Assembly (NCBI GenBank): GCA_009705235.1
Contig: WLCR01000003.1
Coordinates: 1 to 23,832, forward strand
Length of the DNA: 23,832 bases
Reading direction: 5' to 3'
Source of the DNA: Actinomycetota bacterium
Lineage (GTDB): Bacteria > Actinomycetota > Actinomycetes > Nanopelagicales > Nanopelagicaceae
The notes below the pieces were generated by a model that saw only the letters and a program-made list of their open reading frames with translations, was not told the origin of the DNA and did not search any database. A program made the position numbers and the translations under genes. Shown here in pieces: positions 14,695-23,008 of this stretch; position 1 is the first letter of the stretch, and each line of letters starts with the position of its first letter.

Positions 14695-15921
14695 ATCAAA
14701 ATAGGCAGATGGAATTTTTGTTCGACTTCTAAAAGTTTCACCTCGTAAACTTTTCTGAACTCCTGTACTAGATGTTGCCCTAATGGTTGCAACTGTTCCA
14801 CTTGAATTTTTCAGAACCACTTCTAGTAAAACCACATCAGGCAGAGCAAATGCTGCTGCTACGGAGCTTTGCGTAACTGTGCGATCCCACTGATAGAAGC
14901 GCGGGTTCAGTACTGGATCCAAGCTGGAAAGATCTGCAACTGAATGCGTGAAGCTCTTTTGCGTGCCCCATGCATTTCCAGAAGTCTCGGTCAATCCCCC
15001 TGTAGAGCTACCGAAATATGCGGAGATAGGTTTACCCGCCTGAGTGATTGTTAAACCGACAGTATTGGTGACCGCTGCTTTCCAGAACTGTCCCCAACCC
15101 TTTTCTGTCTCCTTTGCATACCCCAGAAAAGTTTGATCCGAAATTTCACCGTAAAGATCGCAATCACAGGAGGATCGATAGATTCCTGCTTTACTCATTG
15201 CAAATGTTCTAGAAGCGATAGCTTGTGCTTGAAGTGCTGCTTCTGGCCACGAGGATGGAACTTCACTTACTCCCCACAAATATTCATCAGATAAGCGCAC
15301 AGAATTTGTCACTTCGATTCGATACCCCATCGTTGCTGCCTTAACCGCTCGAAATTGCATCTGTCCATAACGATATTTTTTTGTAGCTCCGTTGTGAGAT
15401 AGCGATATGACGCCATCAACACCCGAAAGATATCGAGTACCACTCCAGCGAACAGTGAAAATTCGATTGCGAGGAATGCTCAAAGTTTTTTTCCCTGTAA
15501 CAACACTCGGCAAAACGGTTGAGCCAAAAATGCTGAAATTTAAGGAGCTTTTAACGGGTACGACTGCCAAAGGAACAACATCTTGAGCATCACCAATGTC
15601 ACCACTAAAAATCTGCAATGTTGCATCTGGTGTTGCGGTGGCCATTTTTGCCGAAGTTAACAAGTGTCCGATGTTTACTCGCAATACTTTTGTATCATCC
15701 AAAGGCTCTATAGCTACATCTTTGTAATAATAGGAAATAATCGCAGTGGCTGTTTCGCCAGCTAATGCTTTTGCTCTGGCACCGATTTGGCTCATCCCAA
15801 CACCGTGACCGTAACCAGCACCTTTTATTTGAAAGGAAACTGGAATCTCTCGTGCAGAAGATTGCGCTGGTAATATCAGCACAACCGCAATAGCCAAAAT
15901 TATTGGCTTAAAAATCCTCAT
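14644..15921 (-). CDS. SpoIID/LytB-domain secreted protein
   Basis: A 425-residue exported protein with a signal peptide (residues ~1-24, ending near SSARE). In the spore-forming relatives SpoIID is a lytic transglycosylase acting on peptidoglycan glycan strands; here a cell wall role is inferred. Family motifs are GYGHGVGMSQIGARAKALAG (37-56), the core LWGVSEVPSSWPEAALQAQAIASRTFA with Glu220 in the expected catalytic position, and AYFGSSTGGLTETSGNAWG. The GHGxGMSQ motif precedes the core, as in actinobacterial members. The tail is Pro/Ser-rich (VEPTPSPSP). A TTG at 15924 is the alternative start. It overlaps the ABC ATPase gene by 14 bp, so it belongs to the polysaccharide export operon. Confidence 0.88.
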   Translation of the reverse strand: MRIFKPIILAIAVVLILPAQSSAREIPVSFQIKGAGYGHGVGMSQIGARAKALAGETATAIISYYYKDVAIEPLDDTKVLRVNIGHLLTSAKMATATPDATLQIFSGDIGDAQDVVPLAVVPVKSSLNFSIFGSTVLPSVVTGKKTLSIPRNRIFTVRWSGTRYLSGVDGVISLSHNGATKKYRYGQMQFRAVKAATMGYRIEVTNSVRLSDEYLWGVSEVPSSWPEAALQAQAIASRTFAMSKAGIYRSSCDCDLYGEISDQTFLGYAKETEKGWGQFWKAAVTNTVGLTITQAGKPISAYFGSSTGGLTETSGNAWGTQKSFTHSVADLSSLDPVLNPRFYQWDRTVTQSSVAAAFALPDVVLLEVVLKNSSGTVATIRATSSTGVQKSLRGETFRSRTKIPSAYFDLVGMQNAVEPTPSPSP

Positions 15922-16711
15922 CAATTACTGCGCTCTTTCCAAGGTGTAAGAACTCTTGATACGCATGAATTACTGCGTTAGGTTCGCCGCGTTGCACTAG
16001 TTTTCCCTTGTGCAACCAGACAACATCGTTACAGGTGTCACGCAAAGTTTGCATCGCATGGCTTACTAAAATAAGTGCTCGATCATCGCTTCGTAGTTCT
16101 TTTACGCGATTAAGACTTTTTTCTTTGAATTTGGCATCGCCGGTACTAAGGGCTTCATCAATGATTAAAATATCTGGACGAACTACCGCGGCAACAGAGA
16201 AAGCTAGTCGTGCATACATTCCTGATGAATACGTGCGCATAGGCGCATCAATTGCATCACCAAGTTCAGAGAATTCTGCGATCTCATCAAAGTTGCCGGC
16301 AATTTCCTCTCGGGACATTCCGGCAGCTAATCCACCCAGAAATACATTGTCCCGACCTGACATTGATGGATTAAAGCCAACTCCGAGTGCCAGCAGGGTG
16401 CTGACGCTTCCATAAACCTCGATGCGACCCTGTGAAGGTGGCAAGATGCCAGCAACGCATCGCATTAGTGATGATTTACCAGCACCATTTGTTCCGATTA
16501 CTCCCAATACTTGTCCGTACTGAATATCTAAATTGATGTCATCAAGAGCACGTACAACTCTTGTTTGTTTTGTTCCCCGACCTAAAGATTTAACTCGAGA
16601 TTTAAGAGTTGGCTTTTTATCAATCGATGTTGTGTAGGTAAGGCCGACTCCACGGATTGATACCGCGAGTTCATTAGTAATGTGCGAACTAGAGACGGAC
16701 AGCGAACTCAC
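15908..16711 (-). CDS. ABC polysaccharide exporter, ATP-binding subunit (Wzt/TagH-like)
   Basis: A 267-residue ATPase of the polysaccharide or teichoic acid export type. It shows Walker A GTNGAGKSS (73-81), the Wzt-like segment ALGVGFNPSMSGRDNV, signature YSSGMYARLAFSVAA (161 onward), Walker B ILIIDEALSTGD (about 181-192) and the H-loop HAM (His218). It lacks the C-terminal carbohydrate-binding domain of long Wzt proteins. It energises export by the permease encoded just upstream. Start choice: the GTG at 16711 overlaps the permease end by 23 bp and is the best conventional codon. A start at 16819 would add 36 implausible residues inside the permease gene. Confidence 0.9.
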   Translation of the reverse strand: MSSLSVSSSHITNELAVSIRGVGLTYTTSIDKKPTLKSRVKSLGRGTKQTRVVRALDDINLDIQYGQVLGVIGTNGAGKSSLMRCVAGILPPSQGRIEVYGSVSTLLALGVGFNPSMSGRDNVFLGGLAAGMSREEIAGNFDEIAEFSELGDAIDAPMRTYSSGMYARLAFSVAAVVRPDILIIDEALSTGDAKFKEKSLNRVKELRSDDRALILVSHAMQTLRDTCNDVVWLHKGKLVQRGEPNAVIHAYQEFLHLGKSAVIDEDF

Positions 16712-17516
16712 GCTCCCTCGATAAAAAGAAATAAGTGCCAACAAAGAAAAATCCGGTTGCCCACGCCAAGCCTTGAAGCATGCTTGAAGGCTGTGGAGCT
16801 TCTCCTTGGACCATCGCACGCGACCACGAATCTAATATCGGGAAAAGCGGGTTAACGATTTCGATTGCACGAAGACTTGGCTTTAGATCAGATGCAACGT
16901 AGAGAATTGGTGAAAGATAAAGAAGAGTTCGGGTTAAGTACGGTAAAAAGCTTGCAATATCTCTGAAGTACACATTGATGCAGGAAATTGTAATAGCTAA
17001 AGCTAAAGCCAAAAAGATTGTAATCAGTAAGACCGGAATAGCCCACAACATTTCAAATGTAAATGGGGTTCCAACAACTGCTTTAATCGCAAGGAAAACA
17101 ATTAGAGTTGGCAGAAACTTAAAAATCGCAATTACAACTGCTGAAATTGGAAGCATAATTCTAGGAAAAGCGGTGTTAAGAATTAACCTTTGTCCAGCGG
17201 TAACAGATTTGACTCCACCAGTAAGGCTATTTGCGACTAAGTAAAATAGAAAAAGACTCGCAGTTAAGTGTGCGTATCGCGCGCTGTCTGTATTTCCACC
17301 AATAATCATAATCAAAATAAAGTAAACCGCTGAAAGCAATAGTGGGTTAAGAACGAGCCATAATTGCCCAAATACTGAATCAAAATGTTGCTCACGAAGT
17401 TCTGATTTGGAGTACTCCTTGATAAAGGTACGCCTGGACCATAAAGACTTCCAATAGCGACCTAACTTGGGCAGGCCCGCCTTAAATGGCTCATATACCT
17501 GCAGTGGTGTGCTCAC
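16689..17516 (-). CDS. ABC-2 type polysaccharide export permease (Wzm/TagG-like)
   Basis: A 275-residue inner-membrane protein with about six hydrophobic segments after an amphipathic cytoplasmic N terminus (KSLWSRRTFIKEYSKSELREQH). Pieces typical of ABC-2 polysaccharide exporters are FGQLWLVLNPLLLSAVYFIL (residues ~50-69), the central INVYFRDIASFLPYLTR and LYLSPILY, and the NPLFPILDSWSRAM loop. With the adjacent ATPase it should move a lipid-linked wall glycopolymer across the membrane. Its GTG start overlaps the glycosyltransferase stop by 4 bp (GTGA). The substrate is unknown. Confidence 0.9.
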   Translation of the reverse strand: MSTPLQVYEPFKAGLPKLGRYWKSLWSRRTFIKEYSKSELREQHFDSVFGQLWLVLNPLLLSAVYFILIMIIGGNTDSARYAHLTASLFLFYLVANSLTGGVKSVTAGQRLILNTAFPRIMLPISAVVIAIFKFLPTLIVFLAIKAVVGTPFTFEMLWAIPVLLITIFLALALAITISCINVYFRDIASFLPYLTRTLLYLSPILYVASDLKPSLRAIEIVNPLFPILDSWSRAMVQGEAPQPSSMLQGLAWATGFFFVGTYFFLSREREFAVRL

Positions 17517-18523
17517 GGACGCAAGGTTACATCAGGGGCCAGAGACTTAGGCGAAGTAAGAAATCCAAGCCCCCAAGAAATATGCATTGTTAGCAAGATT
17601 GTAGGCAAACACAGAATCTCACCCGCGCTTTTTCCAACTATTGCAGAAGAAATCAGGATAAACAGAGCATAAACAAGGGCGGGCATTAACAGATATGGAG
17701 AAACCAACCAACCTAATAGCAAAGATATTGTTGTTGCAGCAACAGTAAAGGGTGGAGCTAAATAACGATAATTAATCGTGCCCTGATGACGACGTGAGAC
17801 GACACGACGCCATCGACCATATTCAAAGTATTGCTTTGCTAACGCTTTAATTGTTGAACGAGGTCTATAAGTAACAACTAATCGAGGATCGAAAAAAACA
17901 ACTCCACCGGCCTGACGCAATCTAAAGTTGAGTTCCCAATCCTGAGCACGAGTAAATCGTTCATCAAATCCACCAACTGCAAGCAATGCTTCCTTTCTAA
18001 ATGCACCGAGATACACGGTATCTACTTCACCAGCTGAACCACCTGTGTGGAATCTAGAAGCACCTACGCCAAGTGGACTGCGCATTGCACGGGCAACAGC
18101 TCGTTGAAACAAAGATTGTCCTTCGGCGGCCATTACACCGCCAACATTTACTGCCCCAGTTTTTTCTAAAATCTCTGAAATTAATTGACAATAATTATTT
18201 GGAATATTTGAATGGCCATCGACCCGAACAATTATGGAATATTGGGCTGTAGCGATTGCGCGATTTAAACCCGCTGCTGTTCGACCGGTTGGATTATCAA
18301 CAATAACTACTCGAGGATCATTTATGTGTAATTGCTGTGCTATCTCTAAGGTTCTGTCTACAGATGGAGCTACTGCCAGAATTACTTCTAGCTTTCCGTC
18401 GTATTGCTGAGCAAGGATCGCTCTAACTGCATCCTCCAGATATTTCTCCTCATTGAGGACAGGCAAAATCACCGAAATCTCTCGTTTCGGTGAGCCATAT
18501 AACGCGTTAGCTGATGTCGACAT
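17513..18523 (-). CDS. Family 2 glycosyltransferase with C-terminal membrane segments (ExoA-like)
   Basis: A 336-residue GT2 enzyme that probably adds a sugar to a lipid-linked polysaccharide on the cytoplasmic membrane face. The GT-A fold starts ISVILPVLNEEKYLEDAVRAIL (residues ~15-36). Further motifs are VDGHS in the acceptor/metal region (the DxD equivalent), TVYLGAFRKEALLAVGGFDERF and RAQDWELNFRLRQAGG, the ED-type catalytic motif. Two or three membrane segments follow (about 245-320). It heads the minus-strand export operon. The start is set at the ATG at 18523, nine bases after a TAGCGT box; a GTG at 18532 would add three residues but directly abuts that box. Confidence 0.88.
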   Translation of the reverse strand: MSTSANALYGSPKREISVILPVLNEEKYLEDAVRAILAQQYDGKLEVILAVAPSVDRTLEIAQQLHINDPRVVIVDNPTGRTAAGLNRAIATAQYSIIVRVDGHSNIPNNYCQLISEILEKTGAVNVGGVMAAEGQSLFQRAVARAMRSPLGVGASRFHTGGSAGEVDTVYLGAFRKEALLAVGGFDERFTRAQDWELNFRLRQAGGVVFFDPRLVVTYRPRSTIKALAKQYFEYGRWRRVVSRRHQGTINYRYLAPPFTVAATTISLLLGWLVSPYLLMPALVYALFILISSAIVGKSAGEILCLPTILLTMHISWGLGFLTSPKSLAPDVTLRP

Positions 18524-18532
18524 AACCCGCAC

Positions 18533-18538
18533 ACGCTA
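18533..18538 (-). promoter_or_regulatory. -10 box (TAGCGT) for the glycosyltransferase operon
   Basis: On the minus strand TAGCGT is followed by nine bases and the ATG at 18523, so the leader would be absent or two to three bases long. Confidence 0.45.
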
Positions 18539-18547
18539 TCGCTCAAG

Positions 18548-18553
18548 TACTCT
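18548..18553 (+). promoter_or_regulatory. -10 box (TACTCT) for leaderless LCP transcript
   Basis: TACTCT is followed by ctgaca and the GTG at 18560 (6 nt). It supports the GTG start and lies in the 36-bp divergent gap. Confidence 0.55.
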
Positions 18554-18559
18554 CTGACA

Positions 18560-19681
18560 GTGAAATCAACGCGGGCAATTCGGATTATTACCTCACTATC
18601 TGTGGGAGTCGTCCTTATCTCCGCATTTTCTTGGCTGGGGCTAGGCCAGGTGAGCGGAGCCATAGATCGAATTGATGTATTCGGTACCTTGAAATCTCGC
18701 CCTGATAAACCAAATAAAGCTTTGAACTATCTCCTTGTCGGATCAGATACTCGTGAAGGATTAACAAAAGAGCAACGGAAAATACTACGAGTTGGGTCAA
18801 CTGCAACGGCTGCTGGTTCTCGTTCTGACACCATGTTGCTTGTTCATATCTCAAAGTCACGTGACAAGGCAACATTGATTTCAATTCCGCGTGATTCGTT
18901 AGTGACTATTCCCGAACATGTCTCATCGATTAATAAAACTAAAATTGTTCCGGCTGCAAAAGGAAAGATCAATGCTGCTTTTGCTTTTGGTGGAGCACCG
19001 CTTCTGATTCAAACAATTGAAAATGAAACAGGTGTCCGCATTGATCATTACATCGAAATTGGTTTTGCGGGATTTGCTGGGATGGTGGATGCATTAGGTG
19101 GAATTGAAGTGTGCACGAAGAAAGATATAAACGATCCAGGTAGCCACTTAGTTTTGCCAGCAGGAATTCATACGCTCAATGGTGTTGAGTCACTTAAATA
19201 TGTTCGCACCCGTGATTTTGATGGCATGGGCGATCTAGGACGGATGCAACGTCAACAACAATTCATGGGCGCTGTCCTAAGAAAAGTTACAAGCACAGGC
19301 GTATTGCTCAATCCAATTAAACTTGTCAATTTCTTCAATGCAGCAATCGCAACAGTTAAGACAGATTCGCAACTCAATGAGAGTGATCTCTTAACCCTTG
19401 CAAAACAAATGAAGAATCTCTCACCAAGCAAAATGCGCACATTGACTATTCCGCTAGGCAATACCAACGCTCGCGTCCCTGGATTGGGATCGGTAGTTAC
19501 GTGGGATTCAGTTTTAGCACCTGAGCTATTTAATCGTTTACGCGAAGATTTACCGCTTGTTGATGAGGTAACCCCATCACCTTCTGCATCTGCGGCTGGT
19601 GGTGCAAAGGCAACTCCTACTGTGATTGATAAATTCAAGACTCGTACCGCTGATGAAAATCCTTGCGGGGCTCTGAAGTAA
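18560..19681 (+). CDS. LytR-CpsA-Psr (LCP) family glycopolymer transferase
   Basis: A 373-residue membrane-anchored enzyme. An N-terminal basic stretch and one membrane helix (about 9-28) are followed by an extracellular LCP domain (about 55-240). LCP proteins transfer wall glycopolymers from polyprenyl pyrophosphate to peptidoglycan. Conserved residues are Asp63 (VGSDTRE), Arg88/Asp90 (SRSDTMLLVH), Arg111 (SIPRDS), KINAAFAFGG, and the RTRDFDGMGDLGRMQRQQ block (217-233). A Ser/Ala/Pro-rich linker (about 340-352) leads to a short tail ending in ENPCGALK. The start is GTG, supported by a -10 box 6 nt upstream. It is divergent from the polysaccharide export operon, whose product it may attach. 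Confidence 0.93.
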   Translation: MKSTRAIRIITSLSVGVVLISAFSWLGLGQVSGAIDRIDVFGTLKSRPDKPNKALNYLLVGSDTREGLTKEQRKILRVGSTATAAGSRSDTMLLVHISKSRDKATLISIPRDSLVTIPEHVSSINKTKIVPAAKGKINAAFAFGGAPLLIQTIENETGVRIDHYIEIGFAGFAGMVDALGGIEVCTKKDINDPGSHLVLPAGIHTLNGVESLKYVRTRDFDGMGDLGRMQRQQQFMGAVLRKVTSTGVLLNPIKLVNFFNAAIATVKTDSQLNESDLLTLAKQMKNLSPSKMRTLTIPLGNTNARVPGLGSVVTWDSVLAPELFNRLREDLPLVDEVTPSPSASAAGGAKATPTVIDKFKTRTADENPCGALK

Positions 19682-19684
19682 ACT
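19679..19684 (+). promoter_or_regulatory. -10 box (TAAACT) for leaderless UDP-glucose dehydrogenase transcript
   Basis: TAAACT begins with the LCP stop codon (TAA 19679-19681) and is followed by cccccac and the ATG at 19692 (7 nt). There is no purine-rich ribosome site in the spacer. Confidence 0.55.
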
Positions 19685-19691
19685 CCCCCAC

Positions 19692-21002
19692 ATGACTTTA
19701 ACTCTCTCGGTTGTTGGCTGCGGTTATCTAGGAGCCACCCATGCTGCTTGTATGTCCTCACTTGGTTTTACAGTAATTGGTGTCGATACAGATCCAGAAA
19801 AAGTTGCTCTGCTGCAAAGTGGAAAACTTCCATTTTATGAACCAGGTCTAGACACACTGCTTGAGCAAGAGATGAAAACAGGCCGCCTCTCTTTCACAAC
19901 TGATTTTTCTGCAGTCAAAGATGCTGATGTTCACTTTGTCTGTGTTGGAACCCCACAAAGCAAAGATGGACTAGCGGCAGATTTAACTTATGTGAAGTCA
20001 GCAGTTGCTGCTATATCTCCGTATCTTAAAGATGGATCACTAGTTGTTGGTAAATCCACGGTTCCGGTTGGAACCGCGCAAGCGCTACGAGCCGAACTTG
20101 CAAAGACAGCGCCCCAATCAGATTTAGCATGGAACCCAGAATTTCTTCGTGAAGGTTTTGCGGTTGAAGATACTTTGACCCCAAACCGTTTAGTGGTTGG
20201 CGTTGCAAATGATCGAGCAGAAGAGATTCTAAAGGAAGTGTACGAACCTGTTATTGCGTTAGGTACACCATGGATTCGTGCAGACCTACCAACTTCTGAA
20301 CTAGTAAAAGTTGCTGCTAATTCATTCCTTGCAACAAAGATTTCATTTATCAATGCAATGGCTGAAGTATGCGAAGCTGCCGGTGGAGATGTAACAGTCC
20401 TTGCAAAGGCAATCGGTTATGACCCTCGCATTGGTAGTCGCTTTTTGCAGGCTGGTATTGGCTTTGGTGGCGGTTGTCTTCCAAAGGATATTCGTGCCTT
20501 TATGGCGCGTGCCGAAGAGCTAGGTGCCAAGCAAGCACTTGAGTTCTTACGTGAGATTGATGCAATTAACTTACGCGCGCGTCAGCGAGTGATCGATGTT
20601 GTGCGTGGAGAACTTTCAGAAGATCTCACACAGTACAAAATTGCAGTTTTGGGTGCAACATTTAAACCTGACAGTGATGATGTACGTGATTCCCCTGCAT
20701 TAGATATCGCAGTTCAATTACATGCAGCCGGTGCAAAGGTTGTCATCCATGATCCACAAGGTATTGAGCCTGCTCGCAAGCGTTTTCCAAACCTTGATTT
20801 TGCAGAGGTTGTCACAGATGCAATCAAGGATGCCGATTTAATCTTGCACTTAACTGAATGGAAGGAATACCGCCAAATCGATCCTGCCGCTATTTCTTCA
20901 ATTGTTAAAAGCAAGATAATTATTGATGGGCGCAACATGTTGGATCGCACATTGTGGCGAAACGCTGGATGGAAGTTCCACGCACTAGGACGTACTGATT
21001 AA
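19692..21002 (+). CDS. UDP-glucose 6-dehydrogenase
   Basis: A 436-residue cytosolic enzyme that oxidises UDP-glucose to UDP-glucuronate with two NAD+. The N-terminal Rossmann motif is VVGCGYLGATHAACMSSLGF (8-26). NPEFLREGFAVED (148-160) and the Lys/Asn pair in LVKVAANSFLATKISFINAMAE follow. The catalytic Cys262 lies in GFGGGCLPKD. The C-terminal UDP-binding domain has FKPDSDDVRDSPALDI. The residues and length fit UDP-glucose rather than GDP-mannose or UDP-ManNAc dehydrogenase, though these related types are hard to separate without an alignment. It would supply a uronic acid precursor to the neighbouring envelope-polysaccharide genes. Confidence 0.9.
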   Translation: MTLTLSVVGCGYLGATHAACMSSLGFTVIGVDTDPEKVALLQSGKLPFYEPGLDTLLEQEMKTGRLSFTTDFSAVKDADVHFVCVGTPQSKDGLAADLTYVKSAVAAISPYLKDGSLVVGKSTVPVGTAQALRAELAKTAPQSDLAWNPEFLREGFAVEDTLTPNRLVVGVANDRAEEILKEVYEPVIALGTPWIRADLPTSELVKVAANSFLATKISFINAMAEVCEAAGGDVTVLAKAIGYDPRIGSRFLQAGIGFGGGCLPKDIRAFMARAEELGAKQALEFLREIDAINLRARQRVIDVVRGELSEDLTQYKIAVLGATFKPDSDDVRDSPALDIAVQLHAAGAKVVIHDPQGIEPARKRFPNLDFAEVVTDAIKDADLILHLTEWKEYRQIDPAAISSIVKSKIIIDGRNMLDRTLWRNAGWKFHALGRTD

Positions 21003-21396
21003 TACCAAGGAAACAATTGATGCTGTCCTTGCGCTAAAGACATGGGCAGTAGTTGGTCTTGGCAATAATCCTGGGCGCGCTGCATTTGGAGTAGCAAAGC
21101 TCCTTCAAGATAAAGGTCACACAATCATTCCGGTATATCCAAGAGCTGAAGTTGTGCACGGTGAGATTGGCTATAAAACTTTGTCTAAAATTCCAGGCTC
21201 TGTTGATGTTGTAGATTGTTTTGTTAACTCAACACTTGTCGGCAAAGTTGTCGATGAAGCAATTGCGATTGGGGCTAAAGCTGTCTGGTTGCAACTAGAT
21301 GTGATCGATACTGATGCAATCGCTCGCGCGCAGGCTGCCGGCTTACTAACGGTTATGGATCGATGCCCTGCTATCGAATATCGCGCTAGGGCTTAA
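20998..21396 (+). CDS. CoA-binding domain (YccU-like) protein with probable ATT start
   Basis: A 132-residue small Rossmann-type CoA-binding protein. The body is complete: [55 protein letters not shown], and a C terminus with AVWLQLDV and [11 protein letters not shown]. The last block matches the family's conserved Cys near the end. No ATG, GTG or TTG lies in frame between the upstream stop at 20986 and the conserved core. The best candidate is ATT at 20998, with AGGA seven bases before it and a one-base overlap with the UDP-glucose dehydrogenase stop (ATTAA). ATT initiation is rare but known for infC. The next in-frame conventional codon (GTG at 21151) would delete the nucleotide-binding core. 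Function beyond CoA binding is unknown. Confidence 0.8.
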   Translation: MNTKETIDAVLALKTWAVVGLGNNPGRAAFGVAKLLQDKGHTIIPVYPRAEVVHGEIGYKTLSKIPGSVDVVDCFVNSTLVGKVVDEAIAIGAKAVWLQLDVIDTDAIARAQAAGLLTVMDRCPAIEYRARA

Positions 21397-21899
21397 AAAC
21401 CAGTTTTATTATTGCGTCGAGAGTTTAAGTTCTCGCCTTTTTCCTTTGCAATTTTATTGATCTCCTTTAAACCAGCTGCAACTTTTGCCGAAATTTCAGC
21501 ATCAGATACTCCCAAAATTCTTGCAGCCAGTAGTGCAGCGTTCTTAGCATTACCAACTCCAACTGTTGCCACAGGAACACCTGCGGGCATTTGAACTATC
21601 GAAAGTAAAGAATCCATACCATCAAGGTTTTTTAGGGCAACTGGTACACCAATAACTGGAAGAGTTGTTAATGATGCAACCATTCCTGGTAAATGTGCTG
21701 AGCCGCCTGCGCCGGCAATGATTACTTTGTAGCCCTTTGATTGTGCAGATTGTGCAAACTCAACCATCTCAAGTGGCATGCGATGAGCCGAAACAACATC
21801 GGCTGTATAAGAAATTCCAAGATCATCTAAAATTTTGGCGGCATCTTCCATCGTTGGCCAGTCTGAATCTGACCCCATGATGATTGCTACATCACTCAT
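21393..21899 (-). CDS. purE: N5-carboxyaminoimidazole ribonucleotide mutase
   Basis: A 168-residue class I PurE that converts N5-CAIR to CAIR in purine biosynthesis, the step after PurK. Signatures are [12 protein letters not shown] (active-site loop), VVSAHRMP (with the conserved His) and [16 protein letters not shown]. The later [19 protein letters not shown] is also typical. The ATG at 21899 is preferred over a TTG three bases upstream; GGAG lies about seven bases before it. It overlaps the purK end by 8 bp, implying coupling, and its own end overlaps the convergent CoA-binding gene by 4 bp. The basic C-terminal tail ([15 protein letters not shown]) extends slightly beyond the core. Confidence 0.95.
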   Translation of the reverse strand: MSDVAIIMGSDSDWPTMEDAAKILDDLGISYTADVVSAHRMPLEMVEFAQSAQSKGYKVIIAGAGGSAHLPGMVASLTTLPVIGVPVALKNLDGMDSLLSIVQMPAGVPVATVGVGNAKNAALLAARILGVSDAEISAKVAAGLKEINKIAKEKGENLNSRRNNKTGF

Positions 21900-23004
21900 C
21901 AATTTCTCCGCTCATATAGTCCACCGCATGTTGAACTTCGTTGGTTAATTCTACGAGGTCTTTGCCCAGCAAAGTTACATGGCCAATCTTTCGACCTGGG
22001 CGTACATCTTTCTTATATTGATGAAAATTAAGCGCAGGAGTACGCGCCATCAAATGCAGATAAGGGCGATACATATCTGTCTTGCTGCCACCCAAAACAT
22101 TGCCCATGACAGCAATGGGGGCTGTCATTGAAGGATCCCCTAGTGGCAAATCTAAAACCGCGCGCAAGTGTTGTTCAAACTGGCTTGTGCAAGAACCTTC
22201 AATCGTCCAGTGACCAGAGTTATGTGGACGCATGGCCAACTCATTAATAAATAAGTTATCCCCTTTTACAAACATCTCAACCGCCATCACTCCTACTACG
22301 GCGACTTCAGATGCAATGTCTAGCGCAAGTTTTTGTGCTTTTTCACTTAACGCCGTCGATAATTTCGGAGCAGGAGAAATTGTCATCACACAGATTCCAT
22401 TTTTTTGCACTGTTTGTGTTGGGGCCCAAGTAGTTGCCTGCCCGTGAGGTGATCGCGCCACCATTACCGCAATCTCATAATCAAATTCTATTAACTCTTC
22501 AACCAGTAGCTTGGGCAACTTGTGTAAAAGTTCGCCTAGCTCTTGTTCTGAATTAATTTTCCAAACACCGCGACCGTCGTATCCACCAGAGATAGCTTTA
22601 GCGATAACAGGAAATTCTTTCACTTGACTTACTGCTGTCACTATTTGAAATTTTGGTGAGGGAAATGCTTCCAATTTCTGGCGCATAGCTGCTTTATCTT
22701 GTGAATATAGAAATGCTGCCGAAGAGGGACGAACAACTACTCCGTCAGCTTCTAGCGCTTTCACAATACTTAGTGGAATTAACTCGTGTTCAAAGGTAAC
22801 AACATCACACTGAGCCGCAAACTCTCGGACAACCTGAAGATCGTTGTAATCCCCAACAACATGCTGAGCTATTTGAGCCGCAGAATCATTGGAATCAGCT
22901 GCAAGCAACAATAAATTTACGCCCAAAGCGGTTGCCGGTGCAATGCTCATTCGAGCAAGTTGTCCAGCGCCGATGACTCCGACAGTTGGAAAGGTTTTGC
23001 TCAC
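21892..23004 (-). CDS. purK: N5-carboxyaminoimidazole ribonucleotide synthase
   Basis: A 370-residue ATP-grasp enzyme that makes N5-CAIR from AIR, bicarbonate and ATP. The N-terminal pre-ATP-grasp motif [16 protein letters not shown] is followed by VVTFEHELI, the ATP-grasp pieces [18 protein letters not shown] and [20 protein letters not shown], and the active-site region [29 protein letters not shown]. It works in tandem with PurE, encoded just downstream. The start is GTG at 23004, four bases after the birA stop and 6 nt after a TACGAT box, so it may be transcribed both from birA and from its own leaderless promoter. Confidence 0.95.
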   Translation of the reverse strand: MSKTFPTVGVIGAGQLARMSIAPATALGVNLLLLAADSNDSAAQIAQHVVGDYNDLQVVREFAAQCDVVTFEHELIPLSIVKALEADGVVVRPSSAAFLYSQDKAAMRQKLEAFPSPKFQIVTAVSQVKEFPVIAKAISGGYDGRGVWKINSEQELGELLHKLPKLLVEELIEFDYEIAVMVARSPHGQATTWAPTQTVQKNGICVMTISPAPKLSTALSEKAQKLALDIASEVAVVGVMAVEMFVKGDNLFINELAMRPHNSGHWTIEGSCTSQFEQHLRAVLDLPLGDPSMTAPIAVMGNVLGGSKTDMYRPYLHLMARTPALNFHQYKKDVRPGRKIGHVTLLGKDLVELTNEVQHAVDYMSGEIDE

Positions 23005-23008
23005 CGGC

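Noticed and set aside
20998-21396. Frameshifted or pseudogene CoA-binding protein
   Set aside because: The body is intact from before the nucleotide-binding loop to the end, and an ATT start with a good ribosome site explains the missing ATG; an indel remains a minor possibility.
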